Assembly (NCBI GenBank): GCA_017521405.1
Contig: JAFXCP010000002.1
Location: 1-37,208, forward strand
Length of the DNA stretch: 37,208 bases
Reading direction: 5' to 3'
DNA from: Akkermansia sp.
Lineage (GTDB): Bacteria > Verrucomicrobiota > Verrucomicrobiia > Verrucomicrobiales > Akkermansiaceae
Position numbers and translations under genes: made by a program. Shown in pieces: positions 7,488 through 15,015 of the stretch. The first letter of the stretch is position 1. Every line of letters begins with the position of its first letter. The notes below the pieces were generated by a model, which made no database searches, was not told where the DNA came from, and saw only the letters and a list, made by a program, of their open reading frames with translations.

Positions 7488-8567
7488 ATGATTCGCAAGC
7501 TCACGGTGGAGGGATTTACGGTGTTTCACCAGCAGGAGGCATTCCGTTTTGAGCCGGGCATCAACATATTGGTGGGCGGTAACGATTCCGGGAAAAGCCA
7601 CCTCATGAAGCTATGCTATGCTTTATGCAAATGGGGGTGTGGGGGCACCCGCAGGGAGCTTCCGGAGGTGTGGGCGGAGGAAAAAAGGCTGCGCCAGGAT
7701 TTACTGCGAGTATTCGGCACACACAATTTAACAGGACTTACAAGCCGGGGGCAGCAGCAACATCAAGCCCGTATCAAAGCCTCCATGCAGGGGGAAAAGG
7801 TTCCCTTGGGCAGCGCGGAGCTAGCGTTTCACTTTGCCGCCGGGCAGGAGGAGGAGGGGCTCCACATCACCGGCATGCCGGAGCGCTACCTTCCCGGCAA
7901 TGCGATTTTTCTGGCACCCCGGGAAATTCTTTCCATCTACCCCTGCTACATGCAAGTGGGGAAGAGATATCCGGAATTGCTGGATTCCGCCAGTTGGGAG
8001 CTATGCCGCGCTTTGGAGAGCGAGCCGCAGAACAAGGTGCAAGGTGCTTTGGGGTATGTGATACGGCAGGTGGAGCAGCTTCTGCGGGGGCAGCTTCTGC
8101 GCCTCAACGGGCGCTTTTACCTGCAACGCCAAGGTCAAGCCCCGGTGGAGCTGAATTTGGTGGCAGAGGGATTCAAACGCATTGGCACGCTGGGACTCTT
8201 GGTGGGAAATGGCAGCATTCGCCCCGGCACGGCACTTTTTTGGGATGAGCCGGAGATGAACCTGAATGCCACCCACCTGCCGCGGCTGGTCAGCATCATG
8301 CTGACTCTCTGTCGGGCAGGCATCCAGCTTGTACTCACCACACACAGTCTCTTTTTACTGCGGGAGCTTGTTATCCAACTGGCGGATAAGGCAAACCAAT
8401 CCACCACTCGCAGATTCTTTGGTCTGCAACCCCTGCCGCAAGGCGGGGTGAGCATCAGCTCCGCCCGCACGCTGGACGAGTTAGAGCATATTGCCAGTTT
8501 GGATGCAGAGATGGAGCAGGCAGACCGCTACCTGAGCCTAAGCTACATGAAAGGAGGCATGGAGTAA
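7488..8567 (+). CDS. ABC-type AAA ATPase (AAA15/AAA21-like), partner of the next gene
   Basis: 359 residues from ATG 7488, which has a GGGGAAGG Shine-Dalgarno; an upstream in-frame ATG at 7470 lacks one. Walker A GGNDSGKS (30-37) follows an N-terminal IRKLTVEGFTVF strand typical of RecF/OLD-like ATPases. A signature-like region (VAEGFKRIGTL, about 225), Walker B ALFWDEPEMNL (catalytic Asp253/Glu254) and the switch-His segment LVLTTHS (about 281-287) complete the fold. The protein is short, with a reduced insertion between the Walker motifs, and carries no TOPRIM or other nuclease domain. The next gene starts 4 nt after the stop and encodes a PD-(D/E)XK nuclease-like protein, so the two probably act as a complex. 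Such ATPase/effector pairs are common in anti-phage systems, but this pair is not one I can name. Confidence 0.85.
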   Translation: MIRKLTVEGFTVFHQQEAFRFEPGINILVGGNDSGKSHLMKLCYALCKWGCGGTRRELPEVWAEEKRLRQDLLRVFGTHNLTGLTSRGQQQHQARIKASMQGEKVPLGSAELAFHFAAGQEEEGLHITGMPERYLPGNAIFLAPREILSIYPCYMQVGKRYPELLDSASWELCRALESEPQNKVQGALGYVIRQVEQLLRGQLLRLNGRFYLQRQGQAPVELNLVAEGFKRIGTLGLLVGNGSIRPGTALFWDEPEMNLNATHLPRLVSIMLTLCRAGIQLVLTTHSLFLLRELVIQLADKANQSTTRRFFGLQPLPQGGVSISSARTLDELEHIASLDAEMEQADRYLSLSYMKGGME

Positions 8568-8571
8568 AGCC

Positions 8572-9366
8572 GTGTTCCAAGCCGGCACCAGCTGTGTTGA
8601 AGGTCTGCACCGTTTCAACTTTGAAGCGGGCTATTATGTATGCCGTTTTGAATGCTCTCCCTTTTACTCCCACTACGCCCAGAATTTTTGCAACAGTTGC
8701 AAGGAAATGGATTTTGTACTCTACCACCCCGGGAAAAAAGAGCTATGGCTCATCGAGGTGAAGGACTACCGCTTTAACGCCCGCCCCAAGGTACAGGATT
8801 TAGTGGGAAAATTGTGCCGCAAAGTACGGGATTGCCTCTTTCTGCTGCGAACGGCCGCCCTCTGCGCCCCGGAGGAAACCCCGGCGGAGGGTATCTCCCT
8901 GCGGGAAATGGCTAAAATGAGCCTTCAAGCCCGGCGCATTCGCCTTGCATTCACCATTGAACTGGGAAACATCGGGCTCTACCCGCCTAAAAACCTGCTC
9001 TCCACCATTCGCGATTTACTTTATCGGCAAGTACGATTCATCGACCCGCAAATGGTGTGTCTCCCCATTACCGAATCCGGCGGAGTATGCCCATGGACCA
9101 TCACCCCTGCGGGGAACGACCACTCCGCCCGCATCCAAAAACGATTGGAAGAAGCTCTGCAAGCTAAGGAACGCGAACACGCCCGAAAAATTGAACAGGA
9201 GCAAGCCCGCCACCGCGCTAAACAAGAAGCCCAAAGGCGCAAAAAAGCCCGCAAATCCCCCCTTCCTCTCTGGAAACAGCGCGCCATGGAACGGGAAGAA
9301 GGACTTACCGGCACCCATGCGGACCGTAAAAAAGCCCCCCATTCAGCATGGGTAACTCACCCTTGA
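8572..9366 (+). CDS. PD-(D/E)XK nuclease-like protein with basic C-terminal tail
   Basis: 264 residues from GTG 8572, with GGAG 7 nt upstream and only 4 nt after the ATPase stop, consistent with translational coupling. The N-terminal half has a PD-(D/E)XK arrangement: EMDFVLY (Asp47), a beta hairpin, then LWLIEVKDY with Glu62-x-Lys64, followed by a helix KVQDLVGKLCRKVRD that matches the usual post-core helix. Residues about 185-250 form a highly charged Lys/Arg/Glu-rich helix, probably a coiled coil or nucleic-acid contact. Several Cys residues (24, 28, 40, 43) cluster before the core. I infer an ATPase-controlled DNA or RNA nuclease. The 3' end overlaps convergent gpmA by 10 nt. Confidence 0.75.
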   Translation: MFQAGTSCVEGLHRFNFEAGYYVCRFECSPFYSHYAQNFCNSCKEMDFVLYHPGKKELWLIEVKDYRFNARPKVQDLVGKLCRKVRDCLFLLRTAALCAPEETPAEGISLREMAKMSLQARRIRLAFTIELGNIGLYPPKNLLSTIRDLLYRQVRFIDPQMVCLPITESGGVCPWTITPAGNDHSARIQKRLEEALQAKEREHARKIEQEQARHRAKQEAQRRKKARKSPLPLWKQRAMEREEGLTGTHADRKKAPHSAWVTHP

Positions 9367-10097
9367 CCACGCTCTGCCGCAGCCAACGCACTTTCCACCC
9401 GAATGGCATCCGCCAAATAACGCTGCCCCCGGAATTGGAGGGAATCATCCGTCTCCACCAATAAGGGAATACCCGTGGGCACATTGAGCGACTCCACCTC
9501 TTGCGGAGAAAGCCCCCGCAGCAACATCAACAAAGCCCGAAGACTGTTTCCATGGGCCACCACGAACAAATCCCCCCGCCGCAGCAAAACGGGAGCCAGA
9601 GTTTCCAACCAGCAGGAGCGCACCCGCACCAGCGTATCCGCCAAGGATTCCGCCGTGGGCAAACGCCAAGGCGGCACATGGTGATAGCGAGCATCCCCAT
9701 GCTGGTGCCGAGCTAAATCCGGCTGCAACACAGGAGGTACCGCATCGTAAGAACGCCGCCATAGCCGCACTTGCTCCGCACCGTACTCCTCTGCAGCAGC
9801 CTGCTTGCCCATTCCCTGTAAAAGACCATAGTGCCGCTCATTCAGTCGCCAGTCCTTCTGCACGGGAATCCAGGAAAGCCCCATTTCCAGCAAGGCAAGA
9901 TTCAGCGTCTCAATCGCGCGGGTTAGCACGGATGTAAACGCTTGCCGCACATGAATCCCCGCCGCTCGCAGCAAGCGCCCGGCCTGCACAGCCTCCTCCC
10001 TGCCCTGCGGAGTAAGCATTACATCCACCCAGCCGGTAAAACGCCCCGCCGCATTCCATTCGGACTGCCCGTGCCGTAATAAGACCAATCGCTTCAT
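9357..10097 (-). CDS. gpmA: 2,3-bisphosphoglycerate-dependent phosphoglycerate mutase
   Basis: Interconverts 3- and 2-phosphoglycerate. The 246 residues start MKRLVLLRHGQSEWN, with catalytic His9 in the RHG motif. The family Glu lies in LNERHYG and the second catalytic His in VVAHGNSLR; length matches GpmA (~250). An upstream in-frame ATG would add 12 residues before the conserved start, so I use 10097. The gene is convergent with the nuclease gene and overlaps its last 10 nt. A second, unrelated mutase (gpmI) lies at 22050. Confidence 0.93.
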   Translation of the reverse strand: MKRLVLLRHGQSEWNAAGRFTGWVDVMLTPQGREEAVQAGRLLRAAGIHVRQAFTSVLTRAIETLNLALLEMGLSWIPVQKDWRLNERHYGLLQGMGKQAAAEEYGAEQVRLWRRSYDAVPPVLQPDLARHQHGDARYHHVPPWRLPTAESLADTLVRVRSCWLETLAPVLLRRGDLFVVAHGNSLRALLMLLRGLSPQEVESLNVPTGIPLLVETDDSLQFRGQRYLADAIRVESALAAAERGQG

Positions 10098-10150
10098 AGA
10101 GAAAAGATGCATCCCCCCCTCCCAACATTGCACAACGGTTGGATACCCTC

Positions 10151-10179
10151 TTGTATTCCCCTCCCTCCTATGTTATATA
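10151..10179 (+). promoter_or_regulatory. Promoter of the 144-aa protein gene, predicted leaderless
   Basis: -35 TTGTAT (10151-10156), 17-nt spacer, -10 TATATA (10174-10179), then 6 nt to the ATG. The AAGGAG at 10179-10184 is only one base from the ATG, too close to serve as a Shine-Dalgarno. Confidence 0.55.
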
Positions 10180-10185
10180 AGGAGC

Positions 10186-10620
10186 ATGAATCATCGCCTT
10201 CCCTACATATTACTCCCGACGGTTGCACTGGGTATCGGCCTGTTCCTCTTCCTGAACGGAAAGGAGGACCCCCGGCAGCTCGCCCTCGGAGAATGGCAGG
10301 AAAAAAGCAAACACGGCTTCGTGGAAGTAACGGATGATTCCCACCTGCAATGGCGAGCCGCAAACAGGCGCGGCAAAATGACCTACCGCTGGATCCAAAC
10401 CGAACAGGAACCCTACCGTGTAGAAGTGCGGCGAGGCCAAAACTCCTGCTGGGAAGCTGATGTCTCCTTCGAAGGAAAGGACGATGCCCTCGTGGCGCCG
10501 GACATCCTCCACCTCTTGCCGGATGAAGCCGTAAACATCATCCGGCAAAAAAACAAAGCCAAAGGACGCCCGGAAAATGAGTTCATTTTCCATTTCCGCC
10601 GGGTAAAATCGGCAAATTGA
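10186..10620 (+). CDS. Small membrane-anchored hypothetical protein
   Basis: 144 residues with one N-terminal hydrophobic segment (about 6-23, ILLPTVALGIGLFLFL), either an uncleaved anchor or a signal peptide. The remainder is a small soluble domain rich in Trp, Arg and Glu (GEWQEKSKHGFVEVTDDSHLQWRA...GKMTYRWIQTE) whose beta-strand pattern resembles lipocalin-like stress or cell-envelope proteins. I cannot assign a family. It is followed by 90 nt containing the nanA promoter, so it is probably monocistronic. Confidence 0.7.
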   Translation: MNHRLPYILLPTVALGIGLFLFLNGKEDPRQLALGEWQEKSKHGFVEVTDDSHLQWRAANRRGKMTYRWIQTEQEPYRVEVRRGQNSCWEADVSFEGKDDALVAPDILHLLPDEAVNIIRQKNKAKGRPENEFIFHFRRVKSAN

Positions 10621-10641
10621 AGTCCCCCATGTAAAATGTGC

Positions 10642-10670
10642 TTGAAAACAAGCAGAACTTGCGTTAAAAA
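10642..10670 (+). promoter_or_regulatory. Likely promoter of the sialic-acid/PFK operon
   Basis: -35 TTGAAA (10642-10647), 17-nt spacer, weak -10 TAAAAA (10665-10670), with about 33 nt of predicted leader before nanA. The weak -10 may mean an activator is needed. Confidence 0.45.
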
Positions 10671-10710
10671 TAGCACAGGGGCAAAGTGACACCCCCCGCC
10701 ACCTCATACT

Positions 10711-11637
10711 ATGAACACAACTTTCAAAATTCACGGTCTCTGTGCAGCCACGCACACTCCCATGAATGCCGACGGCTCCTGCAACCCGAATGCAGTAGAC
10801 CCGCAGGCTAAATTCTTGGCCAGTCAGGGCATCAAATCCGTATTCATCACCGGTTCCACCGGCGAATCCGCCCACATGCAACTGACAGAGCGTAAGGAAA
10901 ACATGGCAGCCTGGGGAGAAGCCGGCAAGAAGTACGGCATCGATGTAGTGGTTCACACCGGCGGCAACTGCGTGTACGATGGTCGCGAACTGGCTGAATA
11001 CGCAGTCAAGTGCGGAGCCACCGCCACCGCCAGTAACGCTCCCTGCTACTTTAAGCCGGGCAACATTGACCTGCTTGTGGACAGCCTTGCCATCGAGGCA
11101 TCCGGTGCTCCGGAACTTCCCTACTACTTCTACGACATCCCCGTCCTCACCCATGTGGGCTTCAACCCGACCAAGGTAATGGAAGTTGCCGCCAAGAAGA
11201 TTCCGAACTTCTGCGGCGTCAAGTTCACCAACCCCGACCTCGCTCTGTACATGGACGCCCTCAACTACGAGAACGGCAAGTACGATATTCCCTGGGGCGT
11301 GGACGAATGGTTCCTCGGTGCTTATGCCACCGGTGCCAAGGGCGGCGTGGGCTCCTCCTTTAACTACGCACCCAAGCTGTACACCGATATTATGAAGGCC
11401 GTGGATGCCGGTGATATGGAAGAAGCACGTCGCCTCCAGCTCCTCTCCGTCAAGATGATTAACATCATCGCAGCCAAGGGCTACATGGGCTGCTGCAAAG
11501 CCATCATGGGCTGGTGGACCGGCGTGGACTTCGGGCCGGCTCGTCTCCCCATGGGCAAGCAGGACAAAGCCACACTCGATGCTCTCAAGAGCGAGCTGAG
11601 TGCCATCGGCTTCTTTGATTGGGCTATCAACAAGTAA
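10711..11637 (+). CDS. nanA: N-acetylneuraminate lyase
   Basis: Cleaves N-acetylneuraminate (sialic acid) to N-acetylmannosamine and pyruvate through a Schiff base. 308 residues with the DapA/NanA barrel features: carboxylate-binding GSTGE (48-52), catalytic Tyr141 in YDIPVLTHV, and Schiff-base Lys171 in GVKFTNPDL, matching Tyr137 and Lys165 of the E. coli enzyme. The TNPD context and the epimerase gene 35 nt downstream favour the sialic-acid lyase over dihydrodipicolinate synthase. It is the first gene of an operon ending at 16116. It would serve scavenging of host mucin sialic acid if the organism is a gut mucin degrader. Confidence 0.9.
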   Translation: MNTTFKIHGLCAATHTPMNADGSCNPNAVDPQAKFLASQGIKSVFITGSTGESAHMQLTERKENMAAWGEAGKKYGIDVVVHTGGNCVYDGRELAEYAVKCGATATASNAPCYFKPGNIDLLVDSLAIEASGAPELPYYFYDIPVLTHVGFNPTKVMEVAAKKIPNFCGVKFTNPDLALYMDALNYENGKYDIPWGVDEWFLGAYATGAKGGVGSSFNYAPKLYTDIMKAVDAGDMEEARRLQLLSVKMINIIAAKGYMGCCKAIMGWWTGVDFGPARLPMGKQDKATLDALKSELSAIGFFDWAINK

Positions 11638-11672
11638 GCCCTCCGCAATTCACCTATCCCCCATTAATAGCT

Positions 11673-12863
11673 ATGGACTGCAAAGCACTCGGAGAATTCT
11701 ACAAAAACCAGTTGCTCAACGACGTGGTACCCTTCTGGTTCCCCCGCGCCTACGACACCGTAAACGGTGGTCTCTACCACTGCTACGGAGCCGATGGCAC
11801 CTTGGTCGATACGGACAAGAACGTATGGGCTCAAGGCCGCATGGCGTGGATGCTGCTTACCTGCTACAACAGCATTGAGCAGCGCCCGGAATGGAAAGAA
11901 TACGCCGAAAGTGCCCTCAAGTTTCTGGAAGATAAATGCGTGGATCCCACAGATGGTCGCATGTACTTCCATGTAACCGCAGAAGGCACCCCCATTCGTA
12001 AGCGCCGTTATGCTTACAGTGAGTGCTTTGCAGCCATAGCTTGGGCAGCCCATTATGGAGCCACCGGCTGCCCCAAGAGTGCAGAACGCGCCCGCCACTG
12101 GTTCGATATCTTTGCCGATATCTTCTTCACCCCCGGCAAGATGGCTCCCAAGAGTACCGGCAACCGCCCCGGCGAAAATCTGGGATGCCGTATGATTATG
12201 ATTGTCACCTGCCAGGAAATCCGCCGCTATCTGGGAGATACCGATGGCTTCTACACCGGCTGGATAGACCGTTGCATCAACGACCTCCGCACCCTCTTCA
12301 TGCACGAGGACATTAAAGCCGTACTGGAAAATGTTGCACCGGATGGCAGCATTATCGACCACTTCGATGAACGCACCCAGAACCCCGGTCACGCCATTGA
12401 AGGCGGCTGGTTCATACTGGAAGAAGCCCGCTATCGTGGCGGAGATAAGGGACTCATCGAAACAGGTTGCAAAATGATAGACTGGGCTCTTGCTCGCGGT
12501 TGGGATAAGAAATACGGTGGTCTCCTCTACTACACGGATGTATTCGGCGGTCCGGTACAGGAATACTGGCACAACATGAAATTCTGGTGGCCGCACGATG
12601 AGGCCCTCATCGGCACCTGCCTGGCCTATGTGATGACCGGCGATGAAAAATACGCCGAGTGGCATCAGAGGATTCATGATTGGGCTTTCGAACACATGCA
12701 GGACAAAGAACACGGCGAATGGTACGGCTACTGCAACCAAGATGGCACCACCACCAACGGACTCAAGGGCTCCATGTGGAAATCTTTCTTCCACCACCCT
12801 CGCGCCATGTGGTGCTGCGCCCATTACTTCGGTGCCATCCCCGCTCCTTCCAGAAAGGACTAA
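11673..12863 (+). CDS. N-acylglucosamine 2-epimerase
   Basis: Interconverts ManNAc and GlcNAc, the step after sialic-acid cleavage. 396 residues from ATG 11673 (MDCKALGEFY); the frame is open further upstream, but that segment overlaps nanA. The (alpha/alpha)6-barrel family signatures are present: FWFPRAYDTVNGGLYHCY near the N-terminus, WAQGRMAWML with Arg56, NPGHAIEGGWFILE and FWWPHDEALIG with the catalytic His residues, and the C-terminal EWYGYCNQDG. Length matches bacterial AGE enzymes (~390-400). This is the renin-binding-protein-type epimerase acting on free sugar, so a GlcNAc kinase is needed elsewhere. Confidence 0.92.
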   Translation: MDCKALGEFYKNQLLNDVVPFWFPRAYDTVNGGLYHCYGADGTLVDTDKNVWAQGRMAWMLLTCYNSIEQRPEWKEYAESALKFLEDKCVDPTDGRMYFHVTAEGTPIRKRRYAYSECFAAIAWAAHYGATGCPKSAERARHWFDIFADIFFTPGKMAPKSTGNRPGENLGCRMIMIVTCQEIRRYLGDTDGFYTGWIDRCINDLRTLFMHEDIKAVLENVAPDGSIIDHFDERTQNPGHAIEGGWFILEEARYRGGDKGLIETGCKMIDWALARGWDKKYGGLLYYTDVFGGPVQEYWHNMKFWWPHDEALIGTCLAYVMTGDEKYAEWHQRIHDWAFEHMQDKEHGEWYGYCNQDGTTTNGLKGSMWKSFFHHPRAMWCCAHYFGAIPAPSRKD

Positions 12864-12889
12864 AAAAGATTTCCAAATTACACTGAATC

Positions 12890-14050
12890 ATGATTATCGG
12901 TATTCTCAACTCCGGCGGCGATTGCCCAGGCATTAATGCCGTCATCGAGGGCTATGTATCCGCTGCATATCGTCGCGGATGGCGCGTTATCGGCTTCCAC
13001 GATGGGTTCGAAGGGCTGCTGCCCGTGGCCGGCGGACGGCGTTACGAAATCCTCACCCCGAACAAGACCCACAAAATCCGAGCCTATGGCGGTACCATAC
13101 TCGGTACCACAAACACGGGTAACTTCAAGGTTCATGTAAATAAGGTGGGTCGCGCCTCCATCGACCGGGAGATTATGTCCAAGGCCAAGAAAACCATCAC
13201 CGCACTAGGGCTTCAGGCTCTGGCTGTTATCGGTGGTGGCGGCTCTGCCAAAACGGCACAGCTTCTCTCCGCGGAAGGTCTCCCCGTTATCTCCATACCT
13301 AAAACCATCAACAATGACCTCTGCGCGGCCTCGGACTACACCTTCGGTTTCCAGAGTGCCGTATCCGTAGTATCCGAATCCATCGACCGCATCCGCACCA
13401 CGGCCAATGCCCACCAACGCATGATGGTGGTGGAAGTCATGGGCGACCATTCCGGCTGGATTGCCCTGCACGGCGGCATTTCCTCTGCGGCAGATGTTGT
13501 CCTCATCCCGGAGATTGAGTACAAACTGGAAAACGTGGTTGAATGCATCAAGATGCGCAAAGCGGCCGGCCAGCGCGAAATCATCGTTGTAGTGGCAGAA
13601 GGTGCCCGCCTCAACGGTGAACTCATCACCGTTCGCAACCGAGAAAACGGGGAGGAACGCCTCGGCGGCATCGGCAACCGTCTCTCCCGCATACTGGAGG
13701 AGATGACCGGTATCGAAACCCGCTACTGCGTATTGGGTCACACCCAACGCGGTGGCACCCCCTGCCCCTTCGACCGCGTACTTGGTATTCGCTTTGGTGT
13801 GGAGGCCGTCAACCGCATCGCAGAAAAAGACTTCGGCAAATCCCTCGTGCTGCGTGGACACAAAGTCGACACCGTTACCATCGATGAAGCCGTAGCACAC
13901 CCGCGCTTCGTGGAGCCGACCAGCCACATCGTCAACACAGCACGTGACCTCGGTATCATCTTTGGAGATCGCTCCGTAGCAGAACTCCAGAGCGAGCACA
14001 AGAAAGCCTGTGCAGCCAAATCCTGCAAGAAGAAGAAAACGACCAAATGA
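12890..14050 (+). CDS. Phosphofructokinase paralogue with lost catalytic residues (predicted pseudoenzyme)
   Basis: 386 residues, clearly PFK family (GILNSGGDCPGINAVI, GGTILGT, HQRMMVVEVMG, CVLGHTQRGGTP) and closely related to the gene at 15016. Three active-site positions differ. The Mg/phosphate motif GGDGS is GGGGS (Asp117 replaced by Gly). The catalytic TIDND is TINND (Asp141 replaced by Asn). MGRHAG is MGDHSG (Arg replaced by Asp186). Sugar-phosphate-binding residues in HQR and QRGG are kept. I infer an inactive, possibly regulatory subunit partnering the downstream enzyme, as in plant PPi-PFK alpha/beta. A Lys-rich C-terminal tail (KSCKKKKTTK) is extra. The stop overlaps the next start as ATGA. 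Confidence 0.88.
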   Translation: MIIGILNSGGDCPGINAVIEGYVSAAYRRGWRVIGFHDGFEGLLPVAGGRRYEILTPNKTHKIRAYGGTILGTTNTGNFKVHVNKVGRASIDREIMSKAKKTITALGLQALAVIGGGGSAKTAQLLSAEGLPVISIPKTINNDLCAASDYTFGFQSAVSVVSESIDRIRTTANAHQRMMVVEVMGDHSGWIALHGGISSAADVVLIPEIEYKLENVVECIKMRKAAGQREIIVVVAEGARLNGELITVRNRENGEERLGGIGNRLSRILEEMTGIETRYCVLGHTQRGGTPCPFDRVLGIRFGVEAVNRIAEKDFGKSLVLRGHKVDTVTIDEAVAHPRFVEPTSHIVNTARDLGIIFGDRSVAELQSEHKKACAAKSCKKKKTTK

Positions 14051-15009
14051 TGAAGCGTCTTTCCCACATATTCTGTGCAGTTGCCCTGGGGCTCTCCGCT
14101 CTTCTCTGCTCCTGCCAGACCCAGATTCTGACTCCAGATAAGACCACCCCCAGCTATATCGCCATGGAGGTCAACTCCGGGCGAGTCCTCTACGCCTCAA
14201 ACTCCAACATCAAGCGCCCCATCGGCATGCTCGCCAACTTGGCCACAGCCGTTGTGGTGATGGACTGGATTAAGGCACAGGGAGTGGACATGAATCGCCA
14301 AATTGTGGTGCCCCAGCAAGCCGTTCGCTGGCAGCAAACTAACCTCATGAACCTGCGCCCGGGAGAAACCATCTCCATCCGAGATGCCCTGTACTCCACC
14401 CTGATGTGGGACGACAGTGCCAGTGCCACCACTCTGGCCTATGCCTGCGGCTCCACCTTGAGCGCCAAGGAACCGGAATACGCCTTCATCGCACAAATGA
14501 ATAATTTGGCACGGAGGCTGCACATGACCACCACCTATTTCAAGGGTACGAGCGGAGCCGTTGTTACCCAATCTTCCGCTCGGGATATGGCCATTCTCGG
14601 CATGTATGCCGTGAATAATCCGGATCTTCTGGCTATTACCTCCCAGCATGGGACGGTGGCCACCATTCGTTCCCCTTATGGAACACGCACATGCAGCATC
14701 CGCAACAATAACAAGCTACTGGGCACCTCCGGGTACGTGGATGGTCTGAAGGTCGGGCAATCGCAAACAGCAGGCTCCTGCCTCATCGTCACCTCCCGCC
14801 GTGCTTCCGTGCGACGCGTACACCCCCAGACAGGCAAAGTATCCACCTTTGCACAGCGTCTTCTTGTCGTGATGCTCGGCATGCCCTCCTCTAATTCCCG
14901 TTACAAGACTGCTGCCAAATTCCTGCGCGATGGTTGGAACGAATGGGACGAATGGCTCCCCACCAACGATTATAAAGATTACACTAAGTTCATTTCTCTC
15001 CCCCACTAA
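14047..15009 (+). CDS. D-Ala-D-Ala carboxypeptidase-like (S11) lipoprotein lacking catalytic motifs
   Basis: 320 residues with a lipoprotein signal (lipobox LCSC, Cys23), so it is anchored in the periplasm. The overall pattern follows S11 DacA-type penicillin-binding proteins: YIAMEVNSGRVLYASN, then LATAVVVMDW, LRPGETISIRDALYSTLM, ALGMYAVNNPDL-like helices and a DGLK.GQSQTAGSCLIV strand. The nucleophile motif SxxK reads MLAN (61-64), the SxN motif is not intact (nearest SAS, 124-126), and KTG is KVG (235-237). It probably binds rather than cleaves peptidoglycan stem peptides, or has another role. ATGA coupling to the upstream PFK-like gene and a 6-nt gap to the next gene place it within the operon. 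Confidence 0.8.
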   Translation: MMKRLSHIFCAVALGLSALLCSCQTQILTPDKTTPSYIAMEVNSGRVLYASNSNIKRPIGMLANLATAVVVMDWIKAQGVDMNRQIVVPQQAVRWQQTNLMNLRPGETISIRDALYSTLMWDDSASATTLAYACGSTLSAKEPEYAFIAQMNNLARRLHMTTTYFKGTSGAVVTQSSARDMAILGMYAVNNPDLLAITSQHGTVATIRSPYGTRTCSIRNNNKLLGTSGYVDGLKVGQSQTAGSCLIVTSRRASVRRVHPQTGKVSTFAQRLLVVMLGMPSSNSRYKTAAKFLRDGWNEWDEWLPTNDYKDYTKFISLPH

Positions 15010-15015
15010 TATCTC

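Noticed and set aside
11664-12824. 386-residue minus-strand frame over the epimerase gene
   Set aside because: Antisense shadow without a start signal or family motif.
12890-14050. Pseudogene call for the first PFK copy
   Set aside because: The frame is intact, the fold motifs are conserved and it is translationally coupled to the next gene; only catalytic positions changed, so a pseudoenzyme is more likely than decay.
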